Of a DNA stretch of 64,000 nucleotides, positions 46,273 to 55,157 are shown piece after piece. The notes beneath the pieces were generated by a model. That model was given only the letters and a program-made list of their open reading frames with translations. It was not told where the DNA came from and searched no databases. A program made the position numbers and the translations under genes. Positions within the stretch are counted from its first letter, which is position 1, and every line of letters begins with the position of its first letter. Origin of the DNA: JBJHAX01 sp050480705 (GTDB lineage: Bacteria; Actinomycetota; Nitriliruptoria; Nitriliruptorales; Nitriliruptoraceae); assembly GCA_050480705.1 (NCBI GenBank), contig JBJHAX010000003.1, positions 41,010 through 105,009 of the forward strand, read 5' to 3'.

Positions 46273-47589
46273 ATGTCGGTGCTCGAACCCGTCGGGCTGA
46301 TTGGCCGGAAACGTGATGGTGGGGAGCTCACCGCCGAGGAGTTGCAGGCCTTCGTCGGGGCCTATTTGGTCGATCAGATCGATGATGCGCAGATGGCCGC
46401 GTTCCTCATGGCCGGCGTCATCCGAGGGTTCACGCGCGACGAAGCCGTTGCGTTGACCGACGTCCTGTTGCGGTCAGGAGGCAGCGTCGATCTGTCGGGG
46501 CTCGAAGGCCCGACCGTCGACAAGCACTCGACGGGTGGCGTCGGCGACGTCACGACCCTGGTCGTCGCACCGCTTCTTGCCGCTGCCGGCTGCCAGGTCG
46601 CGAAACTTTCGGGGCGTGGCCTGGGACACACCGGAGGAACCCTCGACAAGCTCGAAGCCATACCGGGATTTCGGGTCGACCTCGACGCTGGACAGTTGCG
46701 TTCGCAGGTCGAACGTGTCGGCGTCGCCGTCGCAGCCGCAACAACGGATCTGGTTCCGGCAGACAAACGCCTCTATGCGCTGCGAGACGTCACCGGCACG
46801 GTCGCCGACGAGGCGTTGATCGCCTCGAGTGTGATGAGCAAGAAGCTCGCAGGCGGCGCCCAACACATCCTTCTCGACGTCAAGACCGGAGACGGCGCGT
46901 TCATGGCCGGTCGGGACGACGCGATCTCGCTCGCGCGGCTGTGCGTCGAGATCGGTGCTGCGTCCGGTCGTCGCTGTGGTGCGCTGGTCACGGACATGTC
47001 CCAGCCGCTCGGTGACGCCATCGGCAACGCACTCGAGGTGGCGGTCGCGGTCGAAACGCTTCAGGGGACTCGACGGGGACGCCTTCGCACGGTCTGTGAG
47101 GCGCTTGCGGCCTCGGCACTGGCGCTCACCGGCATCGATCTCGACGAGGCCACATCGCGCGTCCAGCGCCACTTCGACGACGGATCGGCGCTGGAGGTGT
47201 TCGGTGCGATGGTCGACGCGCAAGGCGGCGACGTGCGCGTCGTCGACGATCCGCGCGCCGTGCTGCCGGCGGCCGCTGTGGTCCACGGCTGGTCGGGGCG
47301 CGCAGGCACCGTGCAACGCATCGCCTGCCGGCGACTGGGAGAACTCGCGGGGTCCCTGGGCGCAGGACGGCGACGCCAAGGGGACACGCTGGATCTGTCG
47401 GTGGGAATCGAGATCACTGCACGTGTCGGCGATGTCGTGGACGGCAAGGAGCCGATCGTGCTCGTCCACGCGCGTAGCGACGAGGACGCTGCCCGTGTTC
47501 TCGACGAACTCGATGCCGTCGTCGCCATCGACGATGGCGACGCCACGCCACCTGAACTGATCATCGAACGCATCGGTATCGGCACGTGA
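46273..47589 (+). CDS. deoA: Pyrimidine-nucleoside / thymidine phosphorylase
   Basis: 438 residues, ATG five bases after GGGAGG. N-terminal helical domain ELTAEELQAFVGAYL, then the phosphate-binding KHSTGGVGDVTTL, KLSGRGLGHTGGTLDKLEAIPGF and SKKLAGGAQHILLDVKTGDGAFM, all signatures of the family. Phosphorolyses thymidine, uridine or deoxyuridine to base and (deoxy)ribose 1-phosphate. Whether it is the broad Pdp type or thymidine-specific cannot be decided from these motifs. It is another pyrimidine-salvage function in this region of the chromosome, 22 kb from the pyr operon. Confidence 0.94.
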   Translation: MSVLEPVGLIGRKRDGGELTAEELQAFVGAYLVDQIDDAQMAAFLMAGVIRGFTRDEAVALTDVLLRSGGSVDLSGLEGPTVDKHSTGGVGDVTTLVVAPLLAAAGCQVAKLSGRGLGHTGGTLDKLEAIPGFRVDLDAGQLRSQVERVGVAVAAATTDLVPADKRLYALRDVTGTVADEALIASSVMSKKLAGGAQHILLDVKTGDGAFMAGRDDAISLARLCVEIGAASGRRCGALVTDMSQPLGDAIGNALEVAVAVETLQGTRRGRLRTVCEALAASALALTGIDLDEATSRVQRHFDDGSALEVFGAMVDAQGGDVRVVDDPRAVLPAAAVVHGWSGRAGTVQRIACRRLGELAGSLGAGRRRQGDTLDLSVGIEITARVGDVVDGKEPIVLVHARSDEDAARVLDELDAVVAIDDGDATPPELIIERIGIGT

Positions 47590-47650
47590 TGCACGATCAG
47601 CGTCCTGCACACCTGCAGGTAGGGTGCACGGCACCGACCGGGGAGCGCCG

Positions 47651-48637
47651 ATGACGGGCGAGGACAGCACCGGACAGGCGGGCGGCGCGTGGCCGCCACC
47701 TGACTCTGCGGCAACCGGTCGGGCCGGGCCGGGCCTGCTGCTGCCGTTCCGGGCGTTGGAGTTCAATGAAGTCCTTGAACAGACCGTGCGACTCGTACGT
47801 GCAGTCCTTCCCCGCGGATTCGTGATGGTCGTCATACCGATCGGGATCCTGCAGCTTGCGTCGACGTTCGTGGCCATGCGTGCTCTCGGCGCCATCGACA
47901 TCGGGCCCATGGGGCCGTTCGACGTCGATGGGCAACTCGCCATCGAGGCCGCCGACGTCGCCTCGGCGCTGGCCTGGTTCGGCTCGCTGTGGATCGCGGG
48001 GTTGCTGGTGACGCTCGTGGTGGCCGCGGGCCTCGTCTCGCTCGCTGACGGTCAGGACAGAGGACAACGACCAACTGCTGGTGATGCACTGCGACAGGGC
48101 CTGGAACGGCTCGGCGCGACACTCGGCGCAACGGTGATGCTGCTTGCCCTGTCCGTGGCGGCACTGCTCGTCGGCGTGCTGCTGGTTGCGCCACTCGGGC
48201 TGGTCGCGATGCCGCTCGCGATCGTTGCAGCACTCGGGGTGCTGTTCGTCGTCGGTGTGGTGTCTGCGGCGGTGTCCTACCTCATCATCCCGGTGGCGGT
48301 CATGGAACGAAGCGGCCCCTTGCTGACGTTGCGCCGCACTCTGACGCTCGCACGACGCCGGTTCGGTCGCCTGCTCGGTGTCGCCGTCGTGGTCATGCTG
48401 GTGGTTCTCGTCGTGTCGATCGTGCTCGGACTGCTGTTGGGTGTCGTCAGCTTGTTCGCCGGGGAGGCCGGATGGATCGTCGATGCGGTCTCGACCGCGC
48501 TGATCACCGGCATCACCCTGCCTGCGACCCTGTTGTCTGCACTGCTGGTGTATCTGGACGCCCGCGCACGTCTCGAGGGATACGACGTCGCCACACGCGC
48601 CACTGACCTGGCCGCACGTCCGCCGTGGCAGCCATGA
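47651..48637 (+). CDS. Predicted multi-pass membrane protein
   Basis: 328 residues from ATG 47651 after GGGGAG. About six hydrophobic segments: near residues 55-72, 100-125, 150-168, 170-205, 225-250 and 270-295. Between them is ALEFNEVLEQTVRLVRAVLPRGF at the start and the positively charged loop LLTLRRTLTLARRRFGRLLGV, a layout seen in glycerophosphodiesterase-membrane-domain-like proteins of actinobacteria. No catalytic motif. TAGGGT (47620-47625) may be its -10. The stop overlaps scpA (ATGA), tying its expression to the condensin kleisin gene. Function unknown. Confidence 0.78.
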   Translation: MTGEDSTGQAGGAWPPPDSAATGRAGPGLLLPFRALEFNEVLEQTVRLVRAVLPRGFVMVVIPIGILQLASTFVAMRALGAIDIGPMGPFDVDGQLAIEAADVASALAWFGSLWIAGLLVTLVVAAGLVSLADGQDRGQRPTAGDALRQGLERLGATLGATVMLLALSVAALLVGVLLVAPLGLVAMPLAIVAALGVLFVVGVVSAAVSYLIIPVAVMERSGPLLTLRRTLTLARRRFGRLLGVAVVVMLVVLVVSIVLGLLLGVVSLFAGEAGWIVDAVSTALITGITLPATLLSALLVYLDARARLEGYDVATRATDLAARPPWQP

Positions 48638-49527
48638 CCTATCAGGTCAAGCTCGACGTCTTCGAAGGCCCGTTCGATCTGCTGCTGCAGATCATCGCGC
48701 GCCGTCGGCTCGACGTAACCGAGATCGACCTCGCCGACATCACCTCGGACTTTCTCGAGAAGCTCGGCGAGCATCTCGAGGAGCTCGACCTCGAGACCGC
48801 GACCCGTTTCCTGGTGGTGGCGGCGACCCTGGTCGAGATCAAGGCGGCGCAACTGCTGCCGCGTGAAGAACGCCAGGCCGTCGAGGACCTGCTCGGCGAC
48901 GCGCGGGACATGCTCTATGCGAGGCTGCTGGAGTACCGGGCATTCAGGGATGTTGCACGCGCGGTGTCGCATCGGCTGGACCGCTTCCAGCACCAGTATC
49001 CGCGTGAGGTGGCCCCCGAATCGTGGATGCTCAAGCTCGTGCCGGCCACCGACCTGCCGATCGATGTCTACGGGCTCGCGGTACTCGCTGCGGGGATTGC
49101 GGCACCGCCACCCGAACCAGAGATTGACCTGACCCACATCCGCCGCAGCTACCTGACGATCCGTGACGCGGCCGAGCAGGTCCTGGCGGCGATGCCGAGT
49201 CCAGGTGAGCCGGTGAGGTACTCCGCGATCGTCGACGGGCGCGACCGCGCAGACCGTGTCGTCATCTTCCTGGCCCTGCTCGAGTTGTTCAAGCTCGGAC
49301 AGGTCGACCTCGAGCAGCAGGCACTGCACGATCCCATCAGCGTGACCCGCCTCGACGGCGCTCAGGGCCTCGATGTGCTCGATGACGACTGGGAGGACGC
49401 CGCGAGCGATCGGCCCGATGCGGCGGCGCGTTCAGAGGAGATCGTCGACGACGGCGGGCACGATGATGAACGTGCGCCAAACGACGACGTCGCCTCGCTG
49501 GCGTCGTCAGGGAGCGGCACTGCGTGA
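48634..49527 (+). CDS. scpA: Segregation and condensation protein A
   Basis: 297 residues from ATG 48634. The kleisin N-terminal domain begins MTYQVKLDVFEGPFDLLLQIIARRRLDVTEIDLADITSDF, the central LVVAATLVEIKAAQLLPRE and the C-terminal winged helix (VVIFLALLELFKLGQVDLEQ) that contacts SMC. ScpA bridges SMC and ScpB in the bacterial condensin. The last 45 residues are an acidic, Asp-rich tail absent from short ScpA proteins. ATG overlaps the upstream membrane-protein stop; its own stop overlaps scpB. Confidence 0.95.
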   Translation: MTYQVKLDVFEGPFDLLLQIIARRRLDVTEIDLADITSDFLEKLGEHLEELDLETATRFLVVAATLVEIKAAQLLPREERQAVEDLLGDARDMLYARLLEYRAFRDVARAVSHRLDRFQHQYPREVAPESWMLKLVPATDLPIDVYGLAVLAAGIAAPPPEPEIDLTHIRRSYLTIRDAAEQVLAAMPSPGEPVRYSAIVDGRDRADRVVIFLALLELFKLGQVDLEQQALHDPISVTRLDGAQGLDVLDDDWEDAASDRPDAAARSEEIVDDGGHDDERAPNDDVASLASSGSGTA

Positions 49528-50375
49528 GCGCTTTCGACGAAGGTGACACCGGCGCGTTCGGCCGGCTCGGTCCGGCACAACGCCAGGGTCTCGAAGCCAT
49601 GCTGTTTCTCGCGGATGAACCCGTGCCTGTGGCAGCACTCGCTGACGCGCTCGACACCGATGAGGCAAGGGTCAGCGGCGCGATCGAGGAGCTCGCTGCC
49701 GAGTACGAGCGTGACCGCCGGGGCATGGAGATCCGCCACGCTGCCGGCGGCTGGCGCATGTATTCGGCGCCCGGGGCGCGTGAGATCCTCGAGCGCTGGG
49801 CGCTTGCGGGCCGCACCGGCAGGCTCACACAGCCGGCACTCGAAACCCTTGCCGTTGTCATCTACAAACAGCCGCTGAGTCGCCAACAGATCGGCGACAT
49901 CCGTGGGGTCAACGCCGACGCCGCGGTGCGCAGCCTCGTCGCGCGAGGCCTCGTTGCGGAAGTCGGGCGAAGTGACGGTCCCGGCCAGGCTGTTCTGTAC
50001 GGCACGACGCCCATGCTGCTCGAGAGGCTCGGATTGGATTCCCTCGACGAGCTGCCGCCTCTCACGGAATATCTCCCGGATGCTCCAGCACCCGACGAGC
50101 CCGAACTCGGCGCACTCAAAGAGATACGGCGGCGACTTGCTGCGGCAGGCGGGCGCGATGCGGTCGAGCATGCCGACGACGATGCGTTGCCGGCTCCCGC
50201 TGCCAGGCAGCACACCTCGACAGACATGGACGAGCTCAGCGACCGGCTCGAGCATGCGGCGCGCAACGCCGTCGACCGGTTGCGTGCCGCCGTCGACGAC
50301 AGCGCCCGCGATGATGCGACCGGCGACACGCCGCGCGTCGAAGAACCCGACACGTCGGAACCCGTCGATGGCTGA
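49524..50375 (+). CDS. scpB: Segregation and condensation protein B
   Basis: 283 residues from GTG 49524. Tandem winged helices: LEAMLFLADEPVPVAALADALD, TGRLTQPALETLAVVIYKQPLSRQQIGDIRGVNADAAVRSLVARGLV and GQAVLYGTTPMLLERLGLDSLDELPPL. The typical protein ends about there; 80 or more further residues are low-complexity, rich in Asp, Ala and Arg, and may be disordered. ScpB dimers bind the ScpA kleisin. The rluB start lies eight bases before its stop. Confidence 0.94.
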   Translation: MSAFDEGDTGAFGRLGPAQRQGLEAMLFLADEPVPVAALADALDTDEARVSGAIEELAAEYERDRRGMEIRHAAGGWRMYSAPGAREILERWALAGRTGRLTQPALETLAVVIYKQPLSRQQIGDIRGVNADAAVRSLVARGLVAEVGRSDGPGQAVLYGTTPMLLERLGLDSLDELPPLTEYLPDAPAPDEPELGALKEIRRRLAAAGGRDAVEHADDDALPAPAARQHTSTDMDELSDRLEHAARNAVDRLRAAVDDSARDDATGDTPRVEEPDTSEPVDG

Positions 50376-51111
50376 GCAGCGCCTTCAGAAAGTTCTGGCC
50401 GCTGCGGGCATCGCCTCCCGACGCGCCAGCGAGGAGTTGATACGTCAGGGTCGCGTCACGATCGACGGCGAGGACGCGCACATCGGCATGAAGGTCGACC
50501 CGTCCACGGCCGAGGTCAGAGTCGATGGTGAACTGGTCAACGTCGATCCTGATCGCGTCTACGTGATGCTCAACAAGCCGCGTGGCGTGTTGACCACGAC
50601 CGACGATCCTCAGGGCCGCCCCACGATCCTGGATCTCGTGAATCTGCCCCAGCGGCTGTTCCCGGTCGGGCGACTCGATCAGGACACCGAAGGTCTGCTG
50701 CTGATGACCAACGACGGTGCGCTGGCGCACAATCTCATGCACCCGTCGTTTCAGGTCGAACGCGTCTACATCGCACTCGTCCCAGGTCCGGTTCGCAAGC
50801 ATGTGCTCGCACAGCTGCGTGCCGGCGTCGAGCTCGACGACGGGCTCGCACGCCCGGTGCGCGCACGCGTGCTCGATCACGAACGCGGCAAGGCACTGCT
50901 CGAGGTCACCATGACCGAAGGGCGCAAGCGGGAGGTCCGCCGCATGCTCGGTGCGTTGGGCCTGACCGTCGAGCGTCTTGCACGCATCGCCTACGGTGGC
51001 GTCGAACTCGGTGAGCTGCGGCAAGGCAAGTGGCGCTTTCTGACCCAGCAGGAGATTGGCCGCCTCCATGCGGCGTGCAACACGGATCCAGGAGCCGACG
51101 ACGATGGGTGA
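50368..51111 (+). CDS. rluB: Ribosomal large-subunit pseudouridine synthase B-type
   Basis: 247 residues from ATG 50368; a much longer open frame upstream is the shadow of scpB. S4 RNA-binding domain (1-50, RLQKVLAAAGIASRRASEELIRQGRVTID), then the RsuA-type catalytic core with VYVMLNKPRGVLTT, the aspartate nucleophile in FPVGRLDQDTEGLLLMTNDG, and TEGRKREVRRMLGALG. Family members modify 23S rRNA or 16S rRNA uridines; the scpB-adjacent actinobacterial gene is generally taken as RluB. Confidence 0.9.
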   Translation: MAEQRLQKVLAAAGIASRRASEELIRQGRVTIDGEDAHIGMKVDPSTAEVRVDGELVNVDPDRVYVMLNKPRGVLTTTDDPQGRPTILDLVNLPQRLFPVGRLDQDTEGLLLMTNDGALAHNLMHPSFQVERVYIALVPGPVRKHVLAQLRAGVELDDGLARPVRARVLDHERGKALLEVTMTEGRKREVRRMLGALGLTVERLARIAYGGVELGELRQGKWRFLTQQEIGRLHAACNTDPGADDDG

Positions 51112-51478
51112 CAACGTGCGGGTGCGCGCTCTGCGCGGGGCGACCACGCTGGAGCGCGACGAGCGTGTCCATCTGATCGAACGCACACAGGAACTGATCC
51201 GGGCGCTGTTCGAACGAAACGACCTCGACGAGGACGACCTGATCTCGATCGTCTTCACCGCGACCGACGACGTGCACAGCGCCTATCCGGCCGAGGCAGC
51301 CCGGGAGGCCGGCATCACGCACGTCCCCCTGCTGTGCGCACGCGAACTGGAGATCGACGGCGGAATCGAACGATGCATCCGCATCCTCGCGCACGTCTAC
51401 ACCGACCATGCCGTGCGCCAGCTGCGCCACGTCTATCTGCATGAGGCGCGCCAGCTCCGAACGGACCTGCCCGAATGA
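51104..51478 (+). CDS. aroH: Chorismate mutase, AroH class
   Basis: 124 residues from ATG 51104, overlapping rluB by eight bases. The trimeric AroH fold is clear: VRALRGATTLERDERVHLIERTQELI with the active-site Arg, ISIVFTATDDVHSAYPAEAAREAG, and VPLLCARELEIDGGIERCIRILAHV with the second catalytic Arg. Rearranges chorismate to prephenate for phenylalanine and tyrosine. The stop overlaps aroA by four bases, so the mutase and the enzyme two steps earlier are coupled. Confidence 0.94.
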   Translation: MGDNVRVRALRGATTLERDERVHLIERTQELIRALFERNDLDEDDLISIVFTATDDVHSAYPAEAAREAGITHVPLLCARELEIDGGIERCIRILAHVYTDHAVRQLRHVYLHEARQLRTDLPE

Positions 51479-52839
51479 ACATGCCGGAGTTCCCGGCGAC
51501 GGTCGGTCCCGACCGGGTGCGCGTGCGCCCCGGAGCTCTGTCGGGGTCTGTGGACGTTCCCGGCGACAAGTCGCTCAGCCACCGCGCGTTGTTGATCGGC
51601 GCGCTGGCTGACGGTCCCGTGACGGTGTCGGGCCTCGCGCCGAGTGGCGATGTGCTCGCATCAGCCAAAGGGTTGACCACGATGGGGGCCGAGGTCGCGC
51701 TCGCGCGCAGCGCCGACGGGTCGTTGTCAGGCAGCGTCACCGGACCGCTGCACGAACCGGATGACGTCGTCGACTGCGGCAACTCGGGAACCTCGCTGCG
51801 CCTTCTGGCCGGGATCGCTGCCGGCATCGACGGTGTGAGCGTGTTGACCGGCGACGTGTCGCTGCGTCGCCGCCCTGTCGACCGCGTCGTGGCGCCGCTC
51901 GAGGCGATGGGTGTGCGCCTGAACGCCCGCGACGGCGGGCGCCTGCCCCCACTGGTCGTCGAAGGCGGTTCGGTGCGCGCTGTCTCCTACGACAGCCCTG
52001 TGGCCAGCGCACAGGTCAAGTCCTGCGTCCTCCTCGCCGGGCTGGCTGCGGAGGGCCCGACGACGGTCACGTCACCGGCCCCGAGCAGGGACCACACCGA
52101 ACGGATGCTGGCGCATCTTGGCGTATCCGTGACCAGGACCACCACGGAAACCTCCGAGGTCGTCACCGTCGTTCCGGGACGCCTGAATGCGGGCGCGGTC
52201 GAGGTCGCACGGGACCCGTCGAGCGCGGCGTTCTGGCTGGTCGCCGCAGCCATCGGTGGCGGCCGGGTCGACACTCCGGGCGTGTGCGTCAATCCGACAC
52301 GCACCGGTTTCGTCGAGGTGCTGCGTGCAATGGGCGTCGATGTCGATGAATCCGCCGGCGAGCTGCGCTCAGGCGAGACCGTGGCGACGCTTTGCGTGTC
52401 CAGTGCCGGGGCGCCGGGCGGCATCATCGTTGACGGGGCGCGTGTGGTCGATGCCCTCGATGAACTCCCGATCCTCGCACTCGCCGGGATGTGCAGCGAG
52501 GGCGGTATCGAGGTGCGTGACGCGTCAGAACTGCGCGTGAAGGAATCCGACAGGATCGCGACGCTCGTCGCGACGCTTCGTGCGCTGGGCGTCGAGATCG
52601 AGGAGCGCGATGACGGCTACCGTGTTCCCGGCGGCCAGCGGCCCCGAGGTGGTGTCGTCGACGCCCACCACGATCATCGCATCGCGATGACGGCAGCCAT
52701 CGCAGGGACGATCGCCACGGGACCGGTCGACATCACCGGATTCGGGACCGTGTCGTCGTCCTATCCGACCTTCCTGTCCGACTTCGCAGCACTCGGCGGC
52801 GACGTCGAGGTGCTCGACGCGTCTGCCTCGCCGGCGTGA
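51475..52839 (+). CDS. aroA: 3-Phosphoshikimate 1-carboxyvinyltransferase (EPSP synthase)
   Basis: 454 residues. Two inside-out alpha/beta domains with the phosphate-binding VDVPGDKSLSHRALLIGALA, the DCGNSGTSLRLLAGIAAG loop, KSCVLLAGLAAEGPTTV and the C-terminal LRVKESDRIATLVATLRALGVEIEE signature. Joins PEP to shikimate 3-phosphate. The NSGTSLR loop rather than NAGTAMR indicates the second type of EPSP synthase found in many Gram-positives; herbicide response cannot be inferred. Followed after a hairpin by cmk-der, the common aroA-cmk neighbour. Confidence 0.96.
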   Translation: MNMPEFPATVGPDRVRVRPGALSGSVDVPGDKSLSHRALLIGALADGPVTVSGLAPSGDVLASAKGLTTMGAEVALARSADGSLSGSVTGPLHEPDDVVDCGNSGTSLRLLAGIAAGIDGVSVLTGDVSLRRRPVDRVVAPLEAMGVRLNARDGGRLPPLVVEGGSVRAVSYDSPVASAQVKSCVLLAGLAAEGPTTVTSPAPSRDHTERMLAHLGVSVTRTTTETSEVVTVVPGRLNAGAVEVARDPSSAAFWLVAAAIGGGRVDTPGVCVNPTRTGFVEVLRAMGVDVDESAGELRSGETVATLCVSSAGAPGGIIVDGARVVDALDELPILALAGMCSEGGIEVRDASELRVKESDRIATLVATLRALGVEIEERDDGYRVPGGQRPRGGVVDAHHDHRIAMTAAIAGTIATGPVDITGFGTVSSSYPTFLSDFAALGGDVEVLDASASPA

Positions 52840-52844
52840 CCGTG

Positions 52845-52874
52845 GGCGCCACGCACCAGCGTCGGTGCCGCGCC
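52845..52874 (+). terminator. Two-tier hairpin between aroA and cmk-der
   Basis: Outer stem GGCGC/GCGCC (52845-52849, 52870-52874) encloses an inner stem GCACC/GGTGC around AGCGTC. It ends 14 bases before the cmk-der start, so it could slow read-through or affect ribosome access rather than act as a full terminator. Confidence 0.35.
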
Positions 52875-52888
52875 AATCGGAGAATCTC

Positions 52889-54949
52889 ATGAGTCCCAGT
52901 GCCGACGATCTTGCATCGACGGGTGGTGATCCATTCCGGGTCGATGACGCTTCGCGTGCGCTGGTCGTTGCCATCGACGGTCCGGCGGGCTCGGGGAAGT
53001 CGACCGTCGCGGCGCTCGTAGCTGATGCGCTCGACGTGCCGCACGTGGACACCGGCGCGTTGTACCGGGCCGCGGCTCTCGCCTGCGTGCGCGCCGGCGT
53101 CGACCTCGACGACCATGCGGCGTGCACCGATGTGGTCGCTCGCGCACGTATCGAACGCGTCGAGCAACGCACGCTGCTCGACGGTGAGGACGTCGAGGAA
53201 GAGATCCGCGGCGACGGGGTCACCGCCGCCGTCTCACGCGTTGCAGCCCATCAGGGGGTGCGAGACGCGCTCGTTCCCGCGCAGCGTGCCGCAGTCGCGG
53301 CCAGCGGAGGCGTGGTCGAGGGGCGCGATATCGGCACCGTCGTGCTTCCCGACGCAGACGTGAAGGTCTTTCTCACCGCATCCGCCGAAGAGCGTGCTCG
53401 TCGGCGCGCGTTGCAACTCGGACGCGACGACGTCGAGGAGCTCGCCGCAACGATCGCGCGACGCGACGAGGCAGACAGTTCACGAGCTGTCGCACCGCTG
53501 AGCGCGGCAGACGACGCATGGGTGTTCGACACCACCGGACTCGACATCGACGAGGTCGTGGCCGGGATCGTGGATCGTGCACACACCTCACGTGACCATG
53601 CGATACCCGACGATCCGGTGTCGACGCACCGGTCACTGCCTCGCGTCGCGGTCGTCGGGCGTCCCAACGTCGGCAAATCGACGCTGGTCAACCGCATTGT
53701 CGGTCGCCGGGGTGCGATCGTCGAGGAACGGCCCGGTGTGACTCGTGACCGCGTCGAGTACCTGGCCAGCTGGGACGGACGTGACCTGCTGATCGTCGAC
53801 ACCGGCGGTTGGGAACACAGCGCCCAGGGAATGGGTGAGCGGATCGCCGAGCAGGCCAAGCGGGCGATCGAGACGTCGGATGTGGTGGTGTTCGTCGCTG
53901 ACGCGACCGTGGGTGTGCAGGAAGACGACGAACGTTTCGCCAGGGTGTTGCGCCGTGCGGGCGTGCCCGTGCTCCTCGCCGGGAACAAGGTCGACAGCCA
54001 ACGGCACGAACCTCAGGCACACGAGCTCGCGGCGCTGGGCCTTGGCGACGTTCATCCTGTCTCTGCGCTGGCGGGTCGAGGTGTCGGTGACCTGCTCGAC
54101 GGCGTCGTCGCATCGTTGCCGCCCGGACGGCCGACCGCCGATGGACTGTCGGCTGCGCCGTCCGTTGCGATCGTCGGACGACCCAACGTGGGCAAATCGT
54201 CGTTGTTCAACCGTCTCGTCGGCGAGGAGCGCTCGCTGGTCGACGATGTTGCCCACACCACGCGTGATGCGGTCGACACCTACGTGGACCTCGACGAGCG
54301 GGCGTGGCGTTTCGTCGACACCGCCGGCATGCGTCGTCGCTACCGGCACGGCGAGGACACCGAGATGTACGCGGTCGACCGCACGCGCGCAACGCTGGCG
54401 ACCGCTGACCTGGCGCTGTTCGTCGTTGACGCCTCCGAGCCACTCGGTGAGCAGGACCAGAAGCTCGCCGCGCTCGTTCGTGACTCAGGATGCGGCGTGA
54501 TCCTGGTGTGCAACAAGTGGGATCTGGTCGACGACGACAGGCGGCATGAACTCGACCGGGAACTCGAGCGCCTCCTGGGGTTTGCGTCCTGGGCACCACG
54601 TGTGCGCGTCTCGGCGACGACCGGCCGCGGCACCCACCGCATCGCCGGACACCTCGCGCTCGTGTTCGCCAACTACATCCGCCGGATACCGACCCGGGAA
54701 CTCAACCGCATCATTCAGCAGGCGGTGGCGTCGCATGCACCGCCGCGGCGCGGCAACCGGCAATTGCGTGTGCGCTACGCCACGCAACCCGAGACACGAC
54801 CTCCGCGCTTCGTCCTGTTCTGCAACGGCGACCTTCCCGACGGCTACCTGCGCTATCTCGAACGCATCATCCGCGAGCATCACGACTTCACCGGGGTGCC
54901 GCTGATACTCGACGACCGACGGCGCGCCGCAGCCTCGCGCAAACGCTGA
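52889..54949 (+). CDS. Fused cytidylate kinase and GTPase Der
   Basis: 686 residues from ATG 52889. Residues 1-230 are cytidylate kinase: P-loop IDGPAGSGKST (30-39), VDTGALYRAA, VVEGRDIGTVVLPDADVKVFLTA and RRDEADSSR. After a short linker, residues 250-680 are Der (EngA) with two GTPase domains: GRPNVGKST (257-265), DTGGW, NKVD, and GRPNVGKSS (430-438), DTAGM, NKWD, then the KH-like C-terminus. CMK makes CDP/dCDP; Der acts in 50S subunit assembly. Fused forms are known in some actinobacteria. Both halves look intact, so this is not a sequencing artefact. Confidence 0.95.
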   Translation: MSPSADDLASTGGDPFRVDDASRALVVAIDGPAGSGKSTVAALVADALDVPHVDTGALYRAAALACVRAGVDLDDHAACTDVVARARIERVEQRTLLDGEDVEEEIRGDGVTAAVSRVAAHQGVRDALVPAQRAAVAASGGVVEGRDIGTVVLPDADVKVFLTASAEERARRRALQLGRDDVEELAATIARRDEADSSRAVAPLSAADDAWVFDTTGLDIDEVVAGIVDRAHTSRDHAIPDDPVSTHRSLPRVAVVGRPNVGKSTLVNRIVGRRGAIVEERPGVTRDRVEYLASWDGRDLLIVDTGGWEHSAQGMGERIAEQAKRAIETSDVVVFVADATVGVQEDDERFARVLRRAGVPVLLAGNKVDSQRHEPQAHELAALGLGDVHPVSALAGRGVGDLLDGVVASLPPGRPTADGLSAAPSVAIVGRPNVGKSSLFNRLVGEERSLVDDVAHTTRDAVDTYVDLDERAWRFVDTAGMRRRYRHGEDTEMYAVDRTRATLATADLALFVVDASEPLGEQDQKLAALVRDSGCGVILVCNKWDLVDDDRRHELDRELERLLGFASWAPRVRVSATTGRGTHRIAGHLALVFANYIRRIPTRELNRIIQQAVASHAPPRRGNRQLRVRYATQPETRPPRFVLFCNGDLPDGYLRYLERIIREHHDFTGVPLILDDRRRAAASRKR

Positions 54950-55028
54950 GCAGTGGTTGGCCGGCCTGTCGCCCACCCGCTACCGTCAGCCGCGCTCGGG
55001 GCCGGATGCACCACCACAGGCCCCGCGA

Positions 55029-55105
55029 CGGGCTGTGGCGCAGTCAGGTAGCGCACTCGTCTGGGGGACGAGGGGTCGCCGGTTCAAGTCCGGCCAGCCC
55101 GACCA
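55029..55105 (+). tRNA. tRNA-Pro (anticodon GGG)
   Basis: 77 bases including an encoded CCA. Acceptor stem CGGGCTG/CAGCCCG, D arm with GTGGCGCAG and TAGCGCAC, anticodon stem CTCGT/ACGAG with loop CTGGGGG giving anticodon GGG (reads CCC), T arm GCCGG-TTCAAGT-CCGGC, discriminator A. It lies in a 208-base gap between cmk-der and the CDP-alcohol phosphotransferase gene. Confidence 0.95.
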
Positions 55106-55116
55106 CGTCGACTTCG

Positions 55117-55140
55117 GGCACCGGAGCATGCTCCGGTGCC
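55117..55140 (+). terminator. Perfect palindrome after tRNA-Pro
   Basis: Twelve bases GGCACCGGAGCA (55117-55128) are followed at once by their exact reverse complement (55129-55140). As RNA this gives a ten-pair stem with a four-base loop, 11 bases beyond the tRNA. There is no T-tract. A terminator or tRNA 3'-processing signal is most likely; a dimeric protein site is possible. Confidence 0.5.
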
Positions 55141-55157
55141 GTCGTGTTGGAGTGGTG

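Noticed and set aside
54957..55157. Longer start for the CDP-alcohol phosphotransferase
   Set aside because: The extension would translate the tRNA-Pro gene and the palindrome.
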